In this document: positions 15,881 to 24,580 of the stretch, in pieces
How the letters are laid out: every line of letters starts with the position of its first letter
Position numbering within the stretch: position 1 is the first letter of the stretch
From: Xanthocytophaga flava
Lineage (GTDB): Bacteria; Bacteroidota; Bacteroidia; Cytophagales; 172606-1
Direction: 5' to 3'
Length of the DNA: 64,000 nt
Assembly (NCBI RefSeq): GCF_030068545.1
Contig: NZ_JASJOR010000005.1
Coordinates: 1-64,000 of the forward strand
Made by a program: the position numbers and the translations under genes
Notes under the pieces: generated by a model
Database searches by the model: none
Seen by the model: only the letters and a program-made list of their open reading frames with translations
Told to the model about the DNA's origin: nothing

Positions 15881-15950
15881 CCCGTTGTTGGTGTTATTCA
15901 CCAACAACCACCTTCCCCACAGTTCATGGTGGTCTTATCACCAAGATGGG
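15881..15950. repeat. Interspersed palindromic repeat, one good and one decayed copy
   Basis: CCCGTTGTTGGTG (15881-15893), TTATT and CACCAACAACCACC form the good copy, with one extra T in the loop. A second, diverged core (TGGTCTTATCACCAAGATGGG, split as TGGTCTTATC and ACCAAGATGGG) follows at about 15930-15950. The spacer TTCCCCACAGTTCATGG resembles the flank seen at 238-253. Confidence 0.7.
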
Positions 15951-15990
15951 AGGCGAATTTTGTCAGGAGGCAGGTAGTAGCTGATGAGAT

Positions 15991-16029
15991 AGAAAAACAA
16001 AAGAGCCGGATGGTAAGTCCAGCTCTTTT
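15991..16029 (-). terminator. Minus-strand rho-independent terminator
   Basis: AAAAGAGC-c-GGA (15999-16010) pairs with TCC-a-GCTCTTTT (16018-16029). Read on the minus strand the hairpin is followed by TTTTGTTTTTCT. It ends a minus-strand transcript that must start to the right, in a stretch with no annotated gene except the tiny frame at 16107. Confidence 0.75.
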
Positions 16030-16106
16030 ATCGTTGTAGTAGGCAGTCTAAATATATCCAGGCTGCAATTTCTGATAGCGGTTGAAATAACTTGGGAGTG
16101 TTTTGT

Positions 16107-16205
16107 TTATAAGCACATCCACAATCCAATGAGTAGTATCATTACCAGCTTAGCCAGTTGACAGTACAACAGTGGTAAATGCGAAATTTGTCTGATAGTT
16201 TTCAT
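16107..16205 (-). CDS. Possible 32-aa hydrophobic peptide
   Basis: ATG at 16205 opens 32 codons ending at TAA (16107-16109). The product begins MKTIRQISHLPLLYCQ and continues with a hydrophobic run (LAKLVMILLIGLWMCL) long enough to cross or insert in a membrane. It lies about 80 bases before a strong minus-strand terminator, which argues for a real transcript here. The transcript could equally be a small RNA without a protein product. I see no family match. Confidence 0.35.
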   Translation of the reverse strand: MKTIRQISHLPLLYCQLAKLVMILLIGLWMCL

Positions 16206-16469
16206 AGTTGAAAGAATTATAATCACGAGGTATTTAATCTGTCGCAATACATCTATTGGTAAATGTAAGCTAAGCATTTGTAACCTCCCTCTTAAAATAC
16301 TTTTTACACTACAACTATTATCAAATAATGTGCCAGTTTTGATTTCTGGGTCTGACCAGCCTTGTGTTTAACAACTTTCCGTAGATTGATTACGTATAGT
16401 CTTTCATTTCAGGAGTTTTTTCTATATTTCTGCCTTGATTCTTGCTTTTCTATTCCTAAACGTGACTAT

Positions 16470-18242
16470 ATGTGTCCAATTAATTACCCATACCTGCGAA
16501 GTTTTATAGTTTTTGGATTTTTGTTGGCCGGAGTTTTTGGTGCTCATGCACAAAGTGCTTATGCCCCTCTTAATTCAGATTATTACCATCTGGTAGAGCG
16601 TTATGAAATTAAGTCTGGAAAGTTTGCTGAGGGTATGCATACACAGATAAGACCTGTATTGCGACAAGCTATTGTGCAACTCACTGATACTGTAGTTCAG
16701 AATAACAATTTCCTATCAGACAGAGACAGATTTAACCTGACATACCTGCGCAATGATAGCTGGGAGTGGGCTGGTGATAGTGCTGATAGTGATAGCCGTA
16801 AACCGATTTTAAAACATTTTTACAAGAAAAAGTCAGATCTGTTCTCCTATCAGGATGAGGATTTTGATCTACATATAAACCCAGTTATTTACTTTGCTGG
16901 CGGGGGAGAGAGTGGGACAAAGAGCGGAAATTATTTTACCAATACCAGAGGTCTAGAACTTCGTGGCATGATCAGTAAGAAAATCGGGTTCTATACATTT
17001 ATTGCCGATAACCAGAGTACTTTTCCTACTTATGTTCAGGATTTAATGAATCAGTACTATGCGGTGCCTCAGGAAGGATACTGGAAATTATGGAAATCGG
17101 GAAATAAAGGAGGCAGAGATTTTCTAACTGCCCGTGGCTATATTACCTTTCATGTGGCCAAACCTATCATGATCCAGTTTGGTCAGGATAAAAACGTTAT
17201 TGGCAGCGGCTATCGTTCGCTGGTGCTTTCTGATTTTGCAGGCGCCTATCCCTTTCTGAAAATCAATACAAAGGTGTGGAAGCTAAACTACATGAACCTG
17301 TATGCACAGATGACTGCCGATACTCCTCCAGGTGCCAGAGATTATCTGCGATCTAAGAAATATTTTGCCTTTCACCATCTGAGTATAAATCTGACAAAAA
17401 ACTTAAATGTAGGTGTTTTTGAGTCTATTATGTTTGGCCGTCCAGATGATCGTCGCCGCTTCCGGTATGACTTCCATTATTACAACCCGATTATTTTCTA
17501 TCGGTATGTAGAGCAACAATTAGGTAGTGACGATAACGCCGGACTGGGTATGGACTTTAAATGGAATATCAAACGTCATGTGCAGCTATATGGTCAGGTT
17601 ATGCTGGACGAGTTCCTGTTGTCTCATGTACGTGCCAGAGATGGCTGGTGGGGCAACAAACAGGCTATTCAGCTTGGAGCCAAATATATAGATGTATTCA
17701 ATATCCGCAACCTGGACTTACAGACAGAGTTAAATATTGTACGTCCTTACACTTATACTCATACATTGACGAAAGTGCAGAACTCACCAGGTTCTACTGA
17801 CTCCAGTATGGTGTCATTTACAAATTATGTACACAACAACCTGCCACTAGCTCATCCACTGGGAGCTAACTTTGTAGAATGGATAGGCATTTTGCGTTAT
17901 CAGCCGATTAAGAAATTGCAGCTAACCGGAAAGTTAATTATTACCAAATATGGGGCTGATCAGGCCAATGGAGATGGTACCACTACCAACTGGGGAGGAA
18001 ATATCCGGTTAGATTACGATACACACGAAAAAGAATATGGAAACACCATCGGCCAGGGAGTACGTACCAATATAGTGTTTGCCGATATGACAGCTTCCTA
18101 TATGATAAAGCATAACTTATTTGTGGATGGTAAACTCACTATCCGAAGATTAGATAGTGCATTACCAGAGCGTAATCTGAATTCTGTAATTGCTTATCTA
18201 AATCTGCGCTGGAATATTCCTCAACGATTACAGGAATATTAA
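16470..18242 (+). CDS. Wzi-like capsule assembly outer-membrane protein
   Basis: I chose ATG 16470 (MCPINYPYLRSFIVFGFLLA), which gives a signal peptide ending near AHAQ|SAYAP; the frame extends to 16362 without a sensible N-terminus. The 590-residue product is rich in alternating beta-strand sequence and aromatic residues and matches the capsule-assembly Wzi family seen in Bacteroidota. Typical segments include PIMIQFGQDKNVIGSGYRSL, the R-S-x-x-L-S-D-F pattern, and VFESIMFGRPDDRRR. The barrel closes with strands ending in NSVIAYLNLRWNIPQ. Wzi proteins sit in the outer membrane and help attach surface polysaccharide. The following small membrane protein and gmhA fit an envelope role. Close relatives are also annotated as gliding-associated, so the assignment is at family level. 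Confidence 0.8.
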   Translation: MCPINYPYLRSFIVFGFLLAGVFGAHAQSAYAPLNSDYYHLVERYEIKSGKFAEGMHTQIRPVLRQAIVQLTDTVVQNNNFLSDRDRFNLTYLRNDSWEWAGDSADSDSRKPILKHFYKKKSDLFSYQDEDFDLHINPVIYFAGGGESGTKSGNYFTNTRGLELRGMISKKIGFYTFIADNQSTFPTYVQDLMNQYYAVPQEGYWKLWKSGNKGGRDFLTARGYITFHVAKPIMIQFGQDKNVIGSGYRSLVLSDFAGAYPFLKINTKVWKLNYMNLYAQMTADTPPGARDYLRSKKYFAFHHLSINLTKNLNVGVFESIMFGRPDDRRRFRYDFHYYNPIIFYRYVEQQLGSDDNAGLGMDFKWNIKRHVQLYGQVMLDEFLLSHVRARDGWWGNKQAIQLGAKYIDVFNIRNLDLQTELNIVRPYTYTHTLTKVQNSPGSTDSSMVSFTNYVHNNLPLAHPLGANFVEWIGILRYQPIKKLQLTGKLIITKYGADQANGDGTTTNWGGNIRLDYDTHEKEYGNTIGQGVRTNIVFADMTASYMIKHNLFVDGKLTIRRLDSALPERNLNSVIAYLNLRWNIPQRLQEY

Positions 18243-18318
18243 TGTATAGTCTATTTTACAACTTTTGCTAGTTAAAAAGTGTTATTCTCTGTATCAGACA
18301 TTAAACGTGTACAAGTGT

Positions 18319-18654
18319 ATGAAATCATTTAAACCTTTTCTATACGTTATTTACACATTGTTGTTTTTGTGTACCTTATTGATGGCTTATCTGAATGATA
18401 AACTGATTAATCTGGTTTCTATCGAAACTGCAACTCAAATCTGGATGTGGTGGGCTATTGGGGGTTTTGTGCTACTAATGCTTGAAAGCGTATTTGAGAA
18501 CATTCATATTTCCAGTGTGAAACGAAAACATGAAAAGCTTAATCTGGAGAATAATGAATTAAAGGCTAAGCTATATGATAGATATGTAGCCGGTGAAAGA
18601 AATACGTTATTGCCAACGCCCCAATCACGTATAGAAACTAAAGATGATATTTAG
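18319..18654 (+). CDS. Small membrane protein with two TM helices and a coiled coil
   Basis: ATG 18319 (MKSFKPFLYVIYTLLFLC) is preferred to the frame start at 18265 because it places a charged residue just before the first helix. TM1 is at about 6-24 and TM2 at about 42-60 (WMWWAIGGFVLLMLESVF). A predicted coiled coil follows (SSVKRKHEKLNLENNELKAK). The arrangement resembles LapA/YciS-type proteins, which join two short helices to a cytoplasmic coil, but the similarity is only in layout. It lies between a Wzi-like gene and gmhA on the same strand, so it may act in envelope assembly. Confidence 0.7.
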   Translation: MKSFKPFLYVIYTLLFLCTLLMAYLNDKLINLVSIETATQIWMWWAIGGFVLLMLESVFENIHISSVKRKHEKLNLENNELKAKLYDRYVAGERNTLLPTPQSRIETKDDI

Positions 18655-18701
18655 ATAAAAAGAGTTTTGTTGAATATGCAGTCTTAATGCATTTACAAAA
18701 C

Positions 18702-18732
18702 TTGGCAGAACCATTTTTATCCTGTAATCTTG
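18702..18732 (+). promoter_or_regulatory. Possible promoter of gmhA
   Basis: TAATCTTG at 18725-18732 is a 7 of 8 match to TAnnTTTG, with TTG at 18702-18704 separated by 20 bases. The implied start lies about 60 bases before the ATG at 18796. Confidence 0.35.
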
Positions 18733-18795
18733 CCTCAAAATAGTTCAGGCTATTTCATATTATTATTGGATTCGCAAGACAGAAATTATTTACGA

Positions 18796-19374
18796 ATGGA
18801 ATTTGAAAGTATAATAACCAGCGAATTGAAAGAGTCCGCTCTGGTACTGGAAAAGTTTATGTCTAATCCTGTATCTATTGAGCAGATTCAGAAAGCAGCA
18901 ACGCATATTGCAGATGCTATTCGCAATGGAAAAAAAGTAATATCATGCGGCAATGGAGGATCACACTGTGATGCCATGCATTTTGCAGAAGAGTTGTCCG
19001 GGCGTTATCGTGATAACAGAAAAGCATTACCTGCTATTGCTATTTCAGATGTAAGTCATATTACCTGTACAGGCAATGATTATGGGTTTGAATATATCTT
19101 TAGTCGCTTTGTAGAAGGGTTAGGTCAATCAGGTGATGTATTGTTGGGAATCAGTACCAGTGGAAATTCGGCTAATGTGATTCGTGCCTGTGAAACAGCC
19201 CGGCTTCGGGGTATGACAGTAATAGCCTTAACAGGAAAAGATGGAGGAGAGTTGGGACCATTTGCCGATGTAGAAATACGTGTTCCTCATTATGGCTATG
19301 CAGATCGTATTCAAGAAGTACATATCAAGATCATCCATATACTCATCTTGTTAATTGAAAAGATGGTTGCCTGA
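18796..19374 (+). CDS. gmhA: Phosphoheptose isomerase (sedoheptulose 7-phosphate isomerase) GmhA
   Basis: This enzyme converts sedoheptulose 7-phosphate to D-glycero-D-manno-heptose 7-phosphate, the first step to ADP-heptose for LPS core or S-layer glycans. The 192-residue length from ATG 18796 equals that of E. coli GmhA, and the residues before it (from 18730) do not resemble the family. The SIS domain shows ISCGNGGSHCDAMHFAEELS, the family's sugar-phosphate loop plus the catalytic Glu in AEELSGRYRDNR. LLGISTSGNSANVI is the second phosphate loop, and RIQEVHIKIIHILILLIE carries the conserved QExHxxxxH-type helix. The other heptose genes (hldE, gmhB) are not in the window. A strong terminator follows. 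Confidence 0.93.
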   Translation: MEFESIITSELKESALVLEKFMSNPVSIEQIQKAATHIADAIRNGKKVISCGNGGSHCDAMHFAEELSGRYRDNRKALPAIAISDVSHITCTGNDYGFEYIFSRFVEGLGQSGDVLLGISTSGNSANVIRACETARLRGMTVIALTGKDGGELGPFADVEIRVPHYGYADRIQEVHIKIIHILILLIEKMVA

Positions 19375-19394
19375 TCAATTAGAAGGCAAATACT

Positions 19395-19429
19395 AAAAAG
19401 GCAGAAAGTATACGACTTTCTGCCTTTTT
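19395..19429. terminator. Bidirectional terminator between gmhA and the TlpA-like gene
   Basis: AAAAAGGCAGAAAG (19395-19408) and CTTTCTGCCTTTTT (19416-19429) form a perfect 14-bp stem with A and T flanks, between convergent genes. Confidence 0.9.
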
Positions 19430-19450
19430 AGTTGGATATAGATAGTTAGC

Positions 19451-20701
19451 TTATTCAGCTAGGAGCTTATCTGTAAATAATGTGAAGTCTTCTACAAACT
19501 CATCATAGTACTTGCCTGTACCCGGTCCGTTAAAGCCTGTATGAATTCGACGAACTTTTCCTTTCTTATCAATAAAGATTGTAGTTGGATATCCTTTAAT
19601 CTTTTCTAGCATAGGCAATGATTTTGAAGCGGTAGAGTCGTTAACGCCCGCGAGTGCTACATCATATTCCATTCCAAAACGCTGTTTCATCCGTTCAATT
19701 TTAGGCCCTGAAACTTTGAGATCGTTACTCTTTTCAAAAGCCAGACCTACTATTTCCACTCCTCTGTCTTTATTTTTCTTATACCAGGGAGCTAGAAAAT
19801 TAGTCTCATCCATACAGTTCGGACACCAGGAACCTAAGATCTGTACAATAACCACTTTGTTTTTGTACTTAGGGTCCTGAAATGATATATTTTTACCAGT
19901 AGGATCTGGGAATGTAAAGTCTATGGTGCTATATCCTTTTTTCAATAACGTATAGGTATTAGCATCTGGTAACGCGGCTTTCTCATTTTTAATAGCTTTC
20001 CATTTGCGGTATCCTCTATCTCCTGACCAGAATTCACCAGTGATTTCATTTCCTTTATCTGTTGTAGTGCCTTTAAAAAGATATACGTGACTTCCGTCAA
20101 AAGTGGATAGTTGGAAAGTATTACCCTGTGCACTACCTGCCAGATAGCGATAATCGCCGGTAGGAGTGAGAAATGATCCTGTTAACTCCGCTCCATTCTG
20201 ATTAAATACACCCACAGCCTGTGAGGTATCACTGTCTCCATAAAAATAAACATCCCATTTACCTGTAATGTTGGTTTTAGGTGCTTCGGATGTAGTGGCA
20301 AAACGATACGTTACTCCAGGCTGTGCAGAGAAATCCATCTTTACAATACGGTTGGAAGATTGCTTGGTATAGTATCCTGTCAGAACACTATCACCTACAT
20401 GAGCTATAATTTCCGCATCAAATAGGCGCATAGGAATGTGAAGCGAGTCATTCCGTAAAATGGCATCATCCATTTTGAGTCGTTCTGTGCTATTTATAAC
20501 ATACACCTGATAGGTGCTGTCATCTTTTTTAGATATGTCCAGTCCGAACGGAAGTTCTCCTCCCGGAGATTTTATAACACCTCTCCAGGTTCCGGTTTTT
20601 AGTTCTGTTGATGTTGTTTGATCGTTTTGTCTTGTTTGGCAGGAGGATATAAGTAGTGCCATCCATACTGCCAGACAGAACGTTGGAATAATCTGTTTCA
20701 T
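19451..20701 (-). CDS. TlpA-family thioredoxin-fold lipoprotein
   Basis: The 416-residue protein has a lipoprotein signal with lipobox ALLISSC|QT near residue 21, so it is likely anchored in the periplasm. The N-terminal 240 residues are repeated beta-sandwich-like sequence (TGTWRGVIKSPGGELPFGLD; TGKWDVYFYGDSDTSQAVG; TGEFWSGDRGYRKWKAIK) as seen in Bacteroidota TlpA-disulfide reductases. The C-terminal domain is a thioredoxin fold with WCPNC at 292-296 in QILGSWCPNCMDETNF, and the cis-proline segment KGYPTTIFIDKKG. It is probably a periplasmic thiol-disulfide reductase acting in envelope protein maturation or peroxide defence. Its partner is not evident. Confidence 0.9.
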   Translation of the reverse strand: MKQIIPTFCLAVWMALLISSCQTRQNDQTTSTELKTGTWRGVIKSPGGELPFGLDISKKDDSTYQVYVINSTERLKMDDAILRNDSLHIPMRLFDAEIIAHVGDSVLTGYYTKQSSNRIVKMDFSAQPGVTYRFATTSEAPKTNITGKWDVYFYGDSDTSQAVGVFNQNGAELTGSFLTPTGDYRYLAGSAQGNTFQLSTFDGSHVYLFKGTTTDKGNEITGEFWSGDRGYRKWKAIKNEKAALPDANTYTLLKKGYSTIDFTFPDPTGKNISFQDPKYKNKVVIVQILGSWCPNCMDETNFLAPWYKKNKDRGVEIVGLAFEKSNDLKVSGPKIERMKQRFGMEYDVALAGVNDSTASKSLPMLEKIKGYPTTIFIDKKGKVRRIHTGFNGPGTGKYYDEFVEDFTLFTDKLLAE

Positions 20702-21269
20702 ATAAAACTCTATAGGTTTGGTAGTTTAAAGATATAACCTTCTGAAAAGGTCTAAAAGTTCTTATGCTTTGTAAAATGCAAAATATATTTTTTTATATAA
20801 TAAGTAAAATTTTGTAAAACACGAGGAATTCAAAATAGTATTTTATGTTTTTTGGTACATACTGAAAATAAAGGCAGTATTCGTTTTGGTATTGTAAGAC
20901 CTGTTTATGAGTTGTGAAAGTAATTTTGATTGTATTTTGTCTTAAGTTCAATTATAAATGAGTTATGTTATATTTTTTAGTGCTCGGAAAAAATATTTGC
21001 TACAGTGTATTGTTTTGTGTATTGAGAATTTGTAGTATTATATTCGATTTATAGGTTAAAAGTCAAAATAATATTTAGCATTTGATTGCTGTGTTAGAAT
21101 AATTCCACTTTTTTGTTGATTTTGCTGAAAAGCGTTAAAATGATGTAATGCGGGTCTTGTATTTGAATTGTCCTGTTGTAATAAGTTTATCTAAAAGATA
21201 TAGTTTATGAACCAGTTAATCTATTCTTAATTACCAAACAATCTATTAACCAATCAAACAAAAGTACCT
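20702..21269. other. Long AT-rich upstream region of the SusC gene
   Basis: About 570 bases with no coding frame, full of A/T runs. TTTG at 21162 followed by TAAGTTTA at 21182-21189 is the nearest promoter-like pair (spacing 16, one mismatch). The long leader before a SusC gene is common and may hold regulatory RNA structure, but I could not define any. Confidence 0.45.
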
Positions 21270-24200
21270 ATGAGGAAAACTTACAAATTTCTACTTGCGG
21301 TGCTATTAACATTTTGGGTAGGAGCTGCCTGGGCGCAAACTCATTCTGTTAGTGGCAAGGTTACAGATTCAGGAGACGGCTCCCCACTTCCTGGAGTTAA
21401 CGTAGTTGTAAAAGGAACAACTCAGGGAACGGCAACTGATGCTAGTGGGAAGTTTATATTAGTCAATGTTCCAGATAATGCAACATTGGTATTCAGCTTT
21501 ATTGGATTTCTTCCGGAAGAAGTCTCTGCAGGAACAAAAACTACTATTGATGTCAAGCTGATATCAGATGTAAAGGCTTTGCAGGAGATTGTTGTAACAG
21601 GGGTTGGTGTAGCAACAGATAAGAAGAAGTTAGGAATCTCTGTTGAATCAATTACAGCAAGTAAGTTACCTGCAGCACCTACAGCATCCATTGATCAGGC
21701 TTTGATTGGAAAGATTCCTGGGGCACAGATTTCATCTGTTAGTGGTAATCCTGGCGATCCAGTAAATATTGTATTACGTGGTATAAATACAGTTCAGAAT
21801 GGTACTAAGCCATTGATCATGGTTGATGGGGTTCAATTATTTGGTACAGATCTTAATTCTTTAGACTTAAGTAATATAGAGAGAGTTGAAGTTGTACAAG
21901 GTGCTGCTTCTTCAACAATTTATGGTGCACAAGGTGCTAATGGTGTTATCCAGATCTTTACCAAAAAGGGAAAACAAGGGCATATCTCTGTTAATGTTTC
22001 CAGTAGTTATTCTGCTAATCAGTTTATAAATAGTGGAGATCTGCATAAAGCCAGAAAACATCCATACATCACTGACGATAATAATAATGTTGTTGATAAT
22101 GCAGGGAATGTATTGCAATATAACGAGTATGGAACTATTACAGGAATAAGTTATCTCTATGGATTACCAAATAACACTGCAAACGGTAATGGTGCTACAC
22201 GTTATGCAATCCTTGATCCTAGAAATGTTGCAGATAAAGATTATGGTGCTAATCTGAAGTACTATGATCATTTCAAGCAAATGTTTAAAACAGGGAGTAC
22301 ATGGAACCATAGCATTAATATTTCTGGAGGATCAGAAAAAACGGATTTCTCAATTTCTTTGGCTAATAATAATACTGTTAGTCCGGTAATGAAAAACGGT
22401 TCTGTTGATAGAACAAACTTGACTGCTAATGTAGGAACTGAACTACTTAAGGGATTGAAAATACGTTCAACTACTCAATTAGTATATACAAAAAATGATC
22501 TTCATCCAGGCTTGGGTGGTGCAGGCGGATCTTATTATGGACAAGGAAATTCATTGGGTGGTGTTGGCAGAGTATACAGCTTTTTGAATACATCTCCATT
22601 TTTCGATCTTACATACAAACTCGCAGATGGAACTTACCCTCGATATCAGACAGCTGATTTCGTGAGTATAAATGCTTCCAATCCATATTATCAACAAGCA
22701 TATTCAAGCAGCCTTGATAATAAAATCGACATAATCCAGAGCTTTAATGCTACTTACACTGTAAACAAATTTCTTGATCTAGATGCCAAATATGGTATTA
22801 ATTATCGTAATGAAAATGCCAAGTGGACATACTATAATCAATCTCAGAATATAAATGCCGTTCACTATAAATCATGGTCAGGACAATTTGCTTCTGCAAA
22901 TACAGGTGAAATCGATAATTGGCAGTATAATAATACCTTCCAGAATTTTCTAGCCACAGCTTTTATTAAAACAGATTTTGAAAAAGATTTTAACTTAAGT
23001 ATACCTATTCAGACAAGCACACAAATTTCTTTTGATTACAGAAAAAATAAATATACAGAATATGATACTTATGGCTTGGGTTTACCTTTAGCTCCTCCTA
23101 TTAATATGAGATCTACTGCTAGCCAGGCGGTTGCTTTGGATTATGTAAAAACATTTGTTACATATGGGTATTTGATCAATCAAAAGATTGATTTTGGAGA
23201 TTTTGGTGGTGTAACTGGTGGTTTTCGTAGTGACTGGTCTTCTGCATTTGGTGGAGGTTCTAAACCATTTACATTTCCTCACTTTGATGGTTATCTTTTG
23301 CCTTCTTCTTTCTGGAAAGAAAACCCTATTGCTTATACAATACCATACTTCAAGTTAAGAGCAGCTTATGGACAAGCTGGTATCCAACCCGATGCATTTG
23401 ATCGGTATCCCACTTTGAGTCAGCAAAATCTTGGATCTCAAGTAGTATACTCTATTCCAGAGATTTCTAAAAATCCTGATTTAAAAGTAGAAGTTTCTAA
23501 AGAATTTGAAGTAGGAACAGATTTTACTGTAGATCTTCATAATGGAAAATGGTTTAAATCTATTAATGGATCATTCTCTTACTGGAAACGTGCAAGCGAG
23601 AATGTAATTTATACAGTTAGTACTGCTCCTACAACAGGATCTACTGGTCTAAAGAATAATGCAATTGGTTTGTCTTCTAATGGAGTTCAGTTTTCTTTAA
23701 ACATTCCAGTATATGCATCTGGTGATTTAACTTGGGATTTCACAACAAACTTCGGACATCAGGTATCCAAAATAGATAATATTTCTGGAGGTGCAGATAT
23801 TATTTTAACGTCAGGAGCTGGAGATGCTGCTCTTGTTTTAACTCCTGGACAAATCATTGGTCAGATTTATGGTTATAAAGCATTGACAAGCCTTGATTAT
23901 AAACGCAAAGATGGAACTCGTTACATTGCAGAAACTAATGAAGACCAATACGAAATAGTTGATGGTCGGGTGGTTAACAAAGCCAAAAAGCAAATTCAGT
24001 TTGCTGATGAAAAAACACCATTAGCTAATCCTAACCCTAAGTTTAATGCTTCATTTATCAATGCTTTCAGTTATAAGAATTTCTTGACATTTTCTTTTCA
24101 ATTTGATTGGATTTATGGTAGCCATATATATAATCAGACAAAAGAATGGATGTATAGAGATGGAATCCATGGTGATTTTGAGAAGCCTGTGACTATTAAT

Positions 24201-24554
24201 GGTGAGACAGGAGCTTATTCTGCTTACTATGCAAGTGCTTATTATGCTCTTTGGGGAAGTGACAAAGGTGCAGGAAACCTGGCTACAAAAGATTATTTCC
24301 TGGAAGATGCTTCTTTCCTGAGATTGAGAAATATTTCTTTGGGTGTTGATCTGAATAAATTTATTAAAGTACCTGCATTGAAGAAAGTACAATTAGTATT
24401 TACAGGAAGAAACCTGTTGACAGTGACCAAATACACAGGTATGGACCCTGAAATTAGTTCTGGTGCTTCTAACTCTTCATTTGATAGAGGGGTAGATCAT
24501 AGTACTTTGCCAAATACCAAATCATATCAGGTGGCACTCAACATAGGATTCTAA
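21270..24554 (+). CDS. SusC/RagA-family TonB-linked outer-membrane transporter
   Basis: The 1094-residue protein has a signal peptide (LTFWVGAAWAQ), a carboxypeptidase-D-like regulatory domain at about 25-100 (VSGKVTDSGDGSPLPGVNVV, GTATDASGKF, LVFSFIGFLPEEV), then the TonB-dependent plug (ALQEIVVTGVGVATDKKKLG, DQALIGKIPGAQISSVSGNP, IVLRGINTVQNGTKPLIMVD, GAASSTIYGAQGANGVIQIF). A 22-strand barrel follows, ending in LPNTKSYQVALNIGF. SusC proteins import oligosaccharides or peptides with a SusD lid protein, encoded 26 bases downstream. No ECF sigma/anti-sigma pair or hybrid regulator is adjacent. Substrate cannot be deduced. Confidence 0.96.
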   Translation: MRKTYKFLLAVLLTFWVGAAWAQTHSVSGKVTDSGDGSPLPGVNVVVKGTTQGTATDASGKFILVNVPDNATLVFSFIGFLPEEVSAGTKTTIDVKLISDVKALQEIVVTGVGVATDKKKLGISVESITASKLPAAPTASIDQALIGKIPGAQISSVSGNPGDPVNIVLRGINTVQNGTKPLIMVDGVQLFGTDLNSLDLSNIERVEVVQGAASSTIYGAQGANGVIQIFTKKGKQGHISVNVSSSYSANQFINSGDLHKARKHPYITDDNNNVVDNAGNVLQYNEYGTITGISYLYGLPNNTANGNGATRYAILDPRNVADKDYGANLKYYDHFKQMFKTGSTWNHSINISGGSEKTDFSISLANNNTVSPVMKNGSVDRTNLTANVGTELLKGLKIRSTTQLVYTKNDLHPGLGGAGGSYYGQGNSLGGVGRVYSFLNTSPFFDLTYKLADGTYPRYQTADFVSINASNPYYQQAYSSSLDNKIDIIQSFNATYTVNKFLDLDAKYGINYRNENAKWTYYNQSQNINAVHYKSWSGQFASANTGEIDNWQYNNTFQNFLATAFIKTDFEKDFNLSIPIQTSTQISFDYRKNKYTEYDTYGLGLPLAPPINMRSTASQAVALDYVKTFVTYGYLINQKIDFGDFGGVTGGFRSDWSSAFGGGSKPFTFPHFDGYLLPSSFWKENPIAYTIPYFKLRAAYGQAGIQPDAFDRYPTLSQQNLGSQVVYSIPEISKNPDLKVEVSKEFEVGTDFTVDLHNGKWFKSINGSFSYWKRASENVIYTVSTAPTTGSTGLKNNAIGLSSNGVQFSLNIPVYASGDLTWDFTTNFGHQVSKIDNISGGADIILTSGAGDAALVLTPGQIIGQIYGYKALTSLDYKRKDGTRYIAETNEDQYEIVDGRVVNKAKKQIQFADEKTPLANPNPKFNASFINAFSYKNFLTFSFQFDWIYGSHIYNQTKEWMYRDGIHGDFEKPVTINGETGAYSAYYASAYYALWGSDKGAGNLATKDYFLEDASFLRLRNISLGVDLNKFIKVPALKKVQLVFTGRNLLTVTKYTGMDPEISSGASNSSFDRGVDHSTLPNTKSYQVALNIGF

Positions 24555-24580
24555 TACCAAAATCTCAAAAAACGATACTT

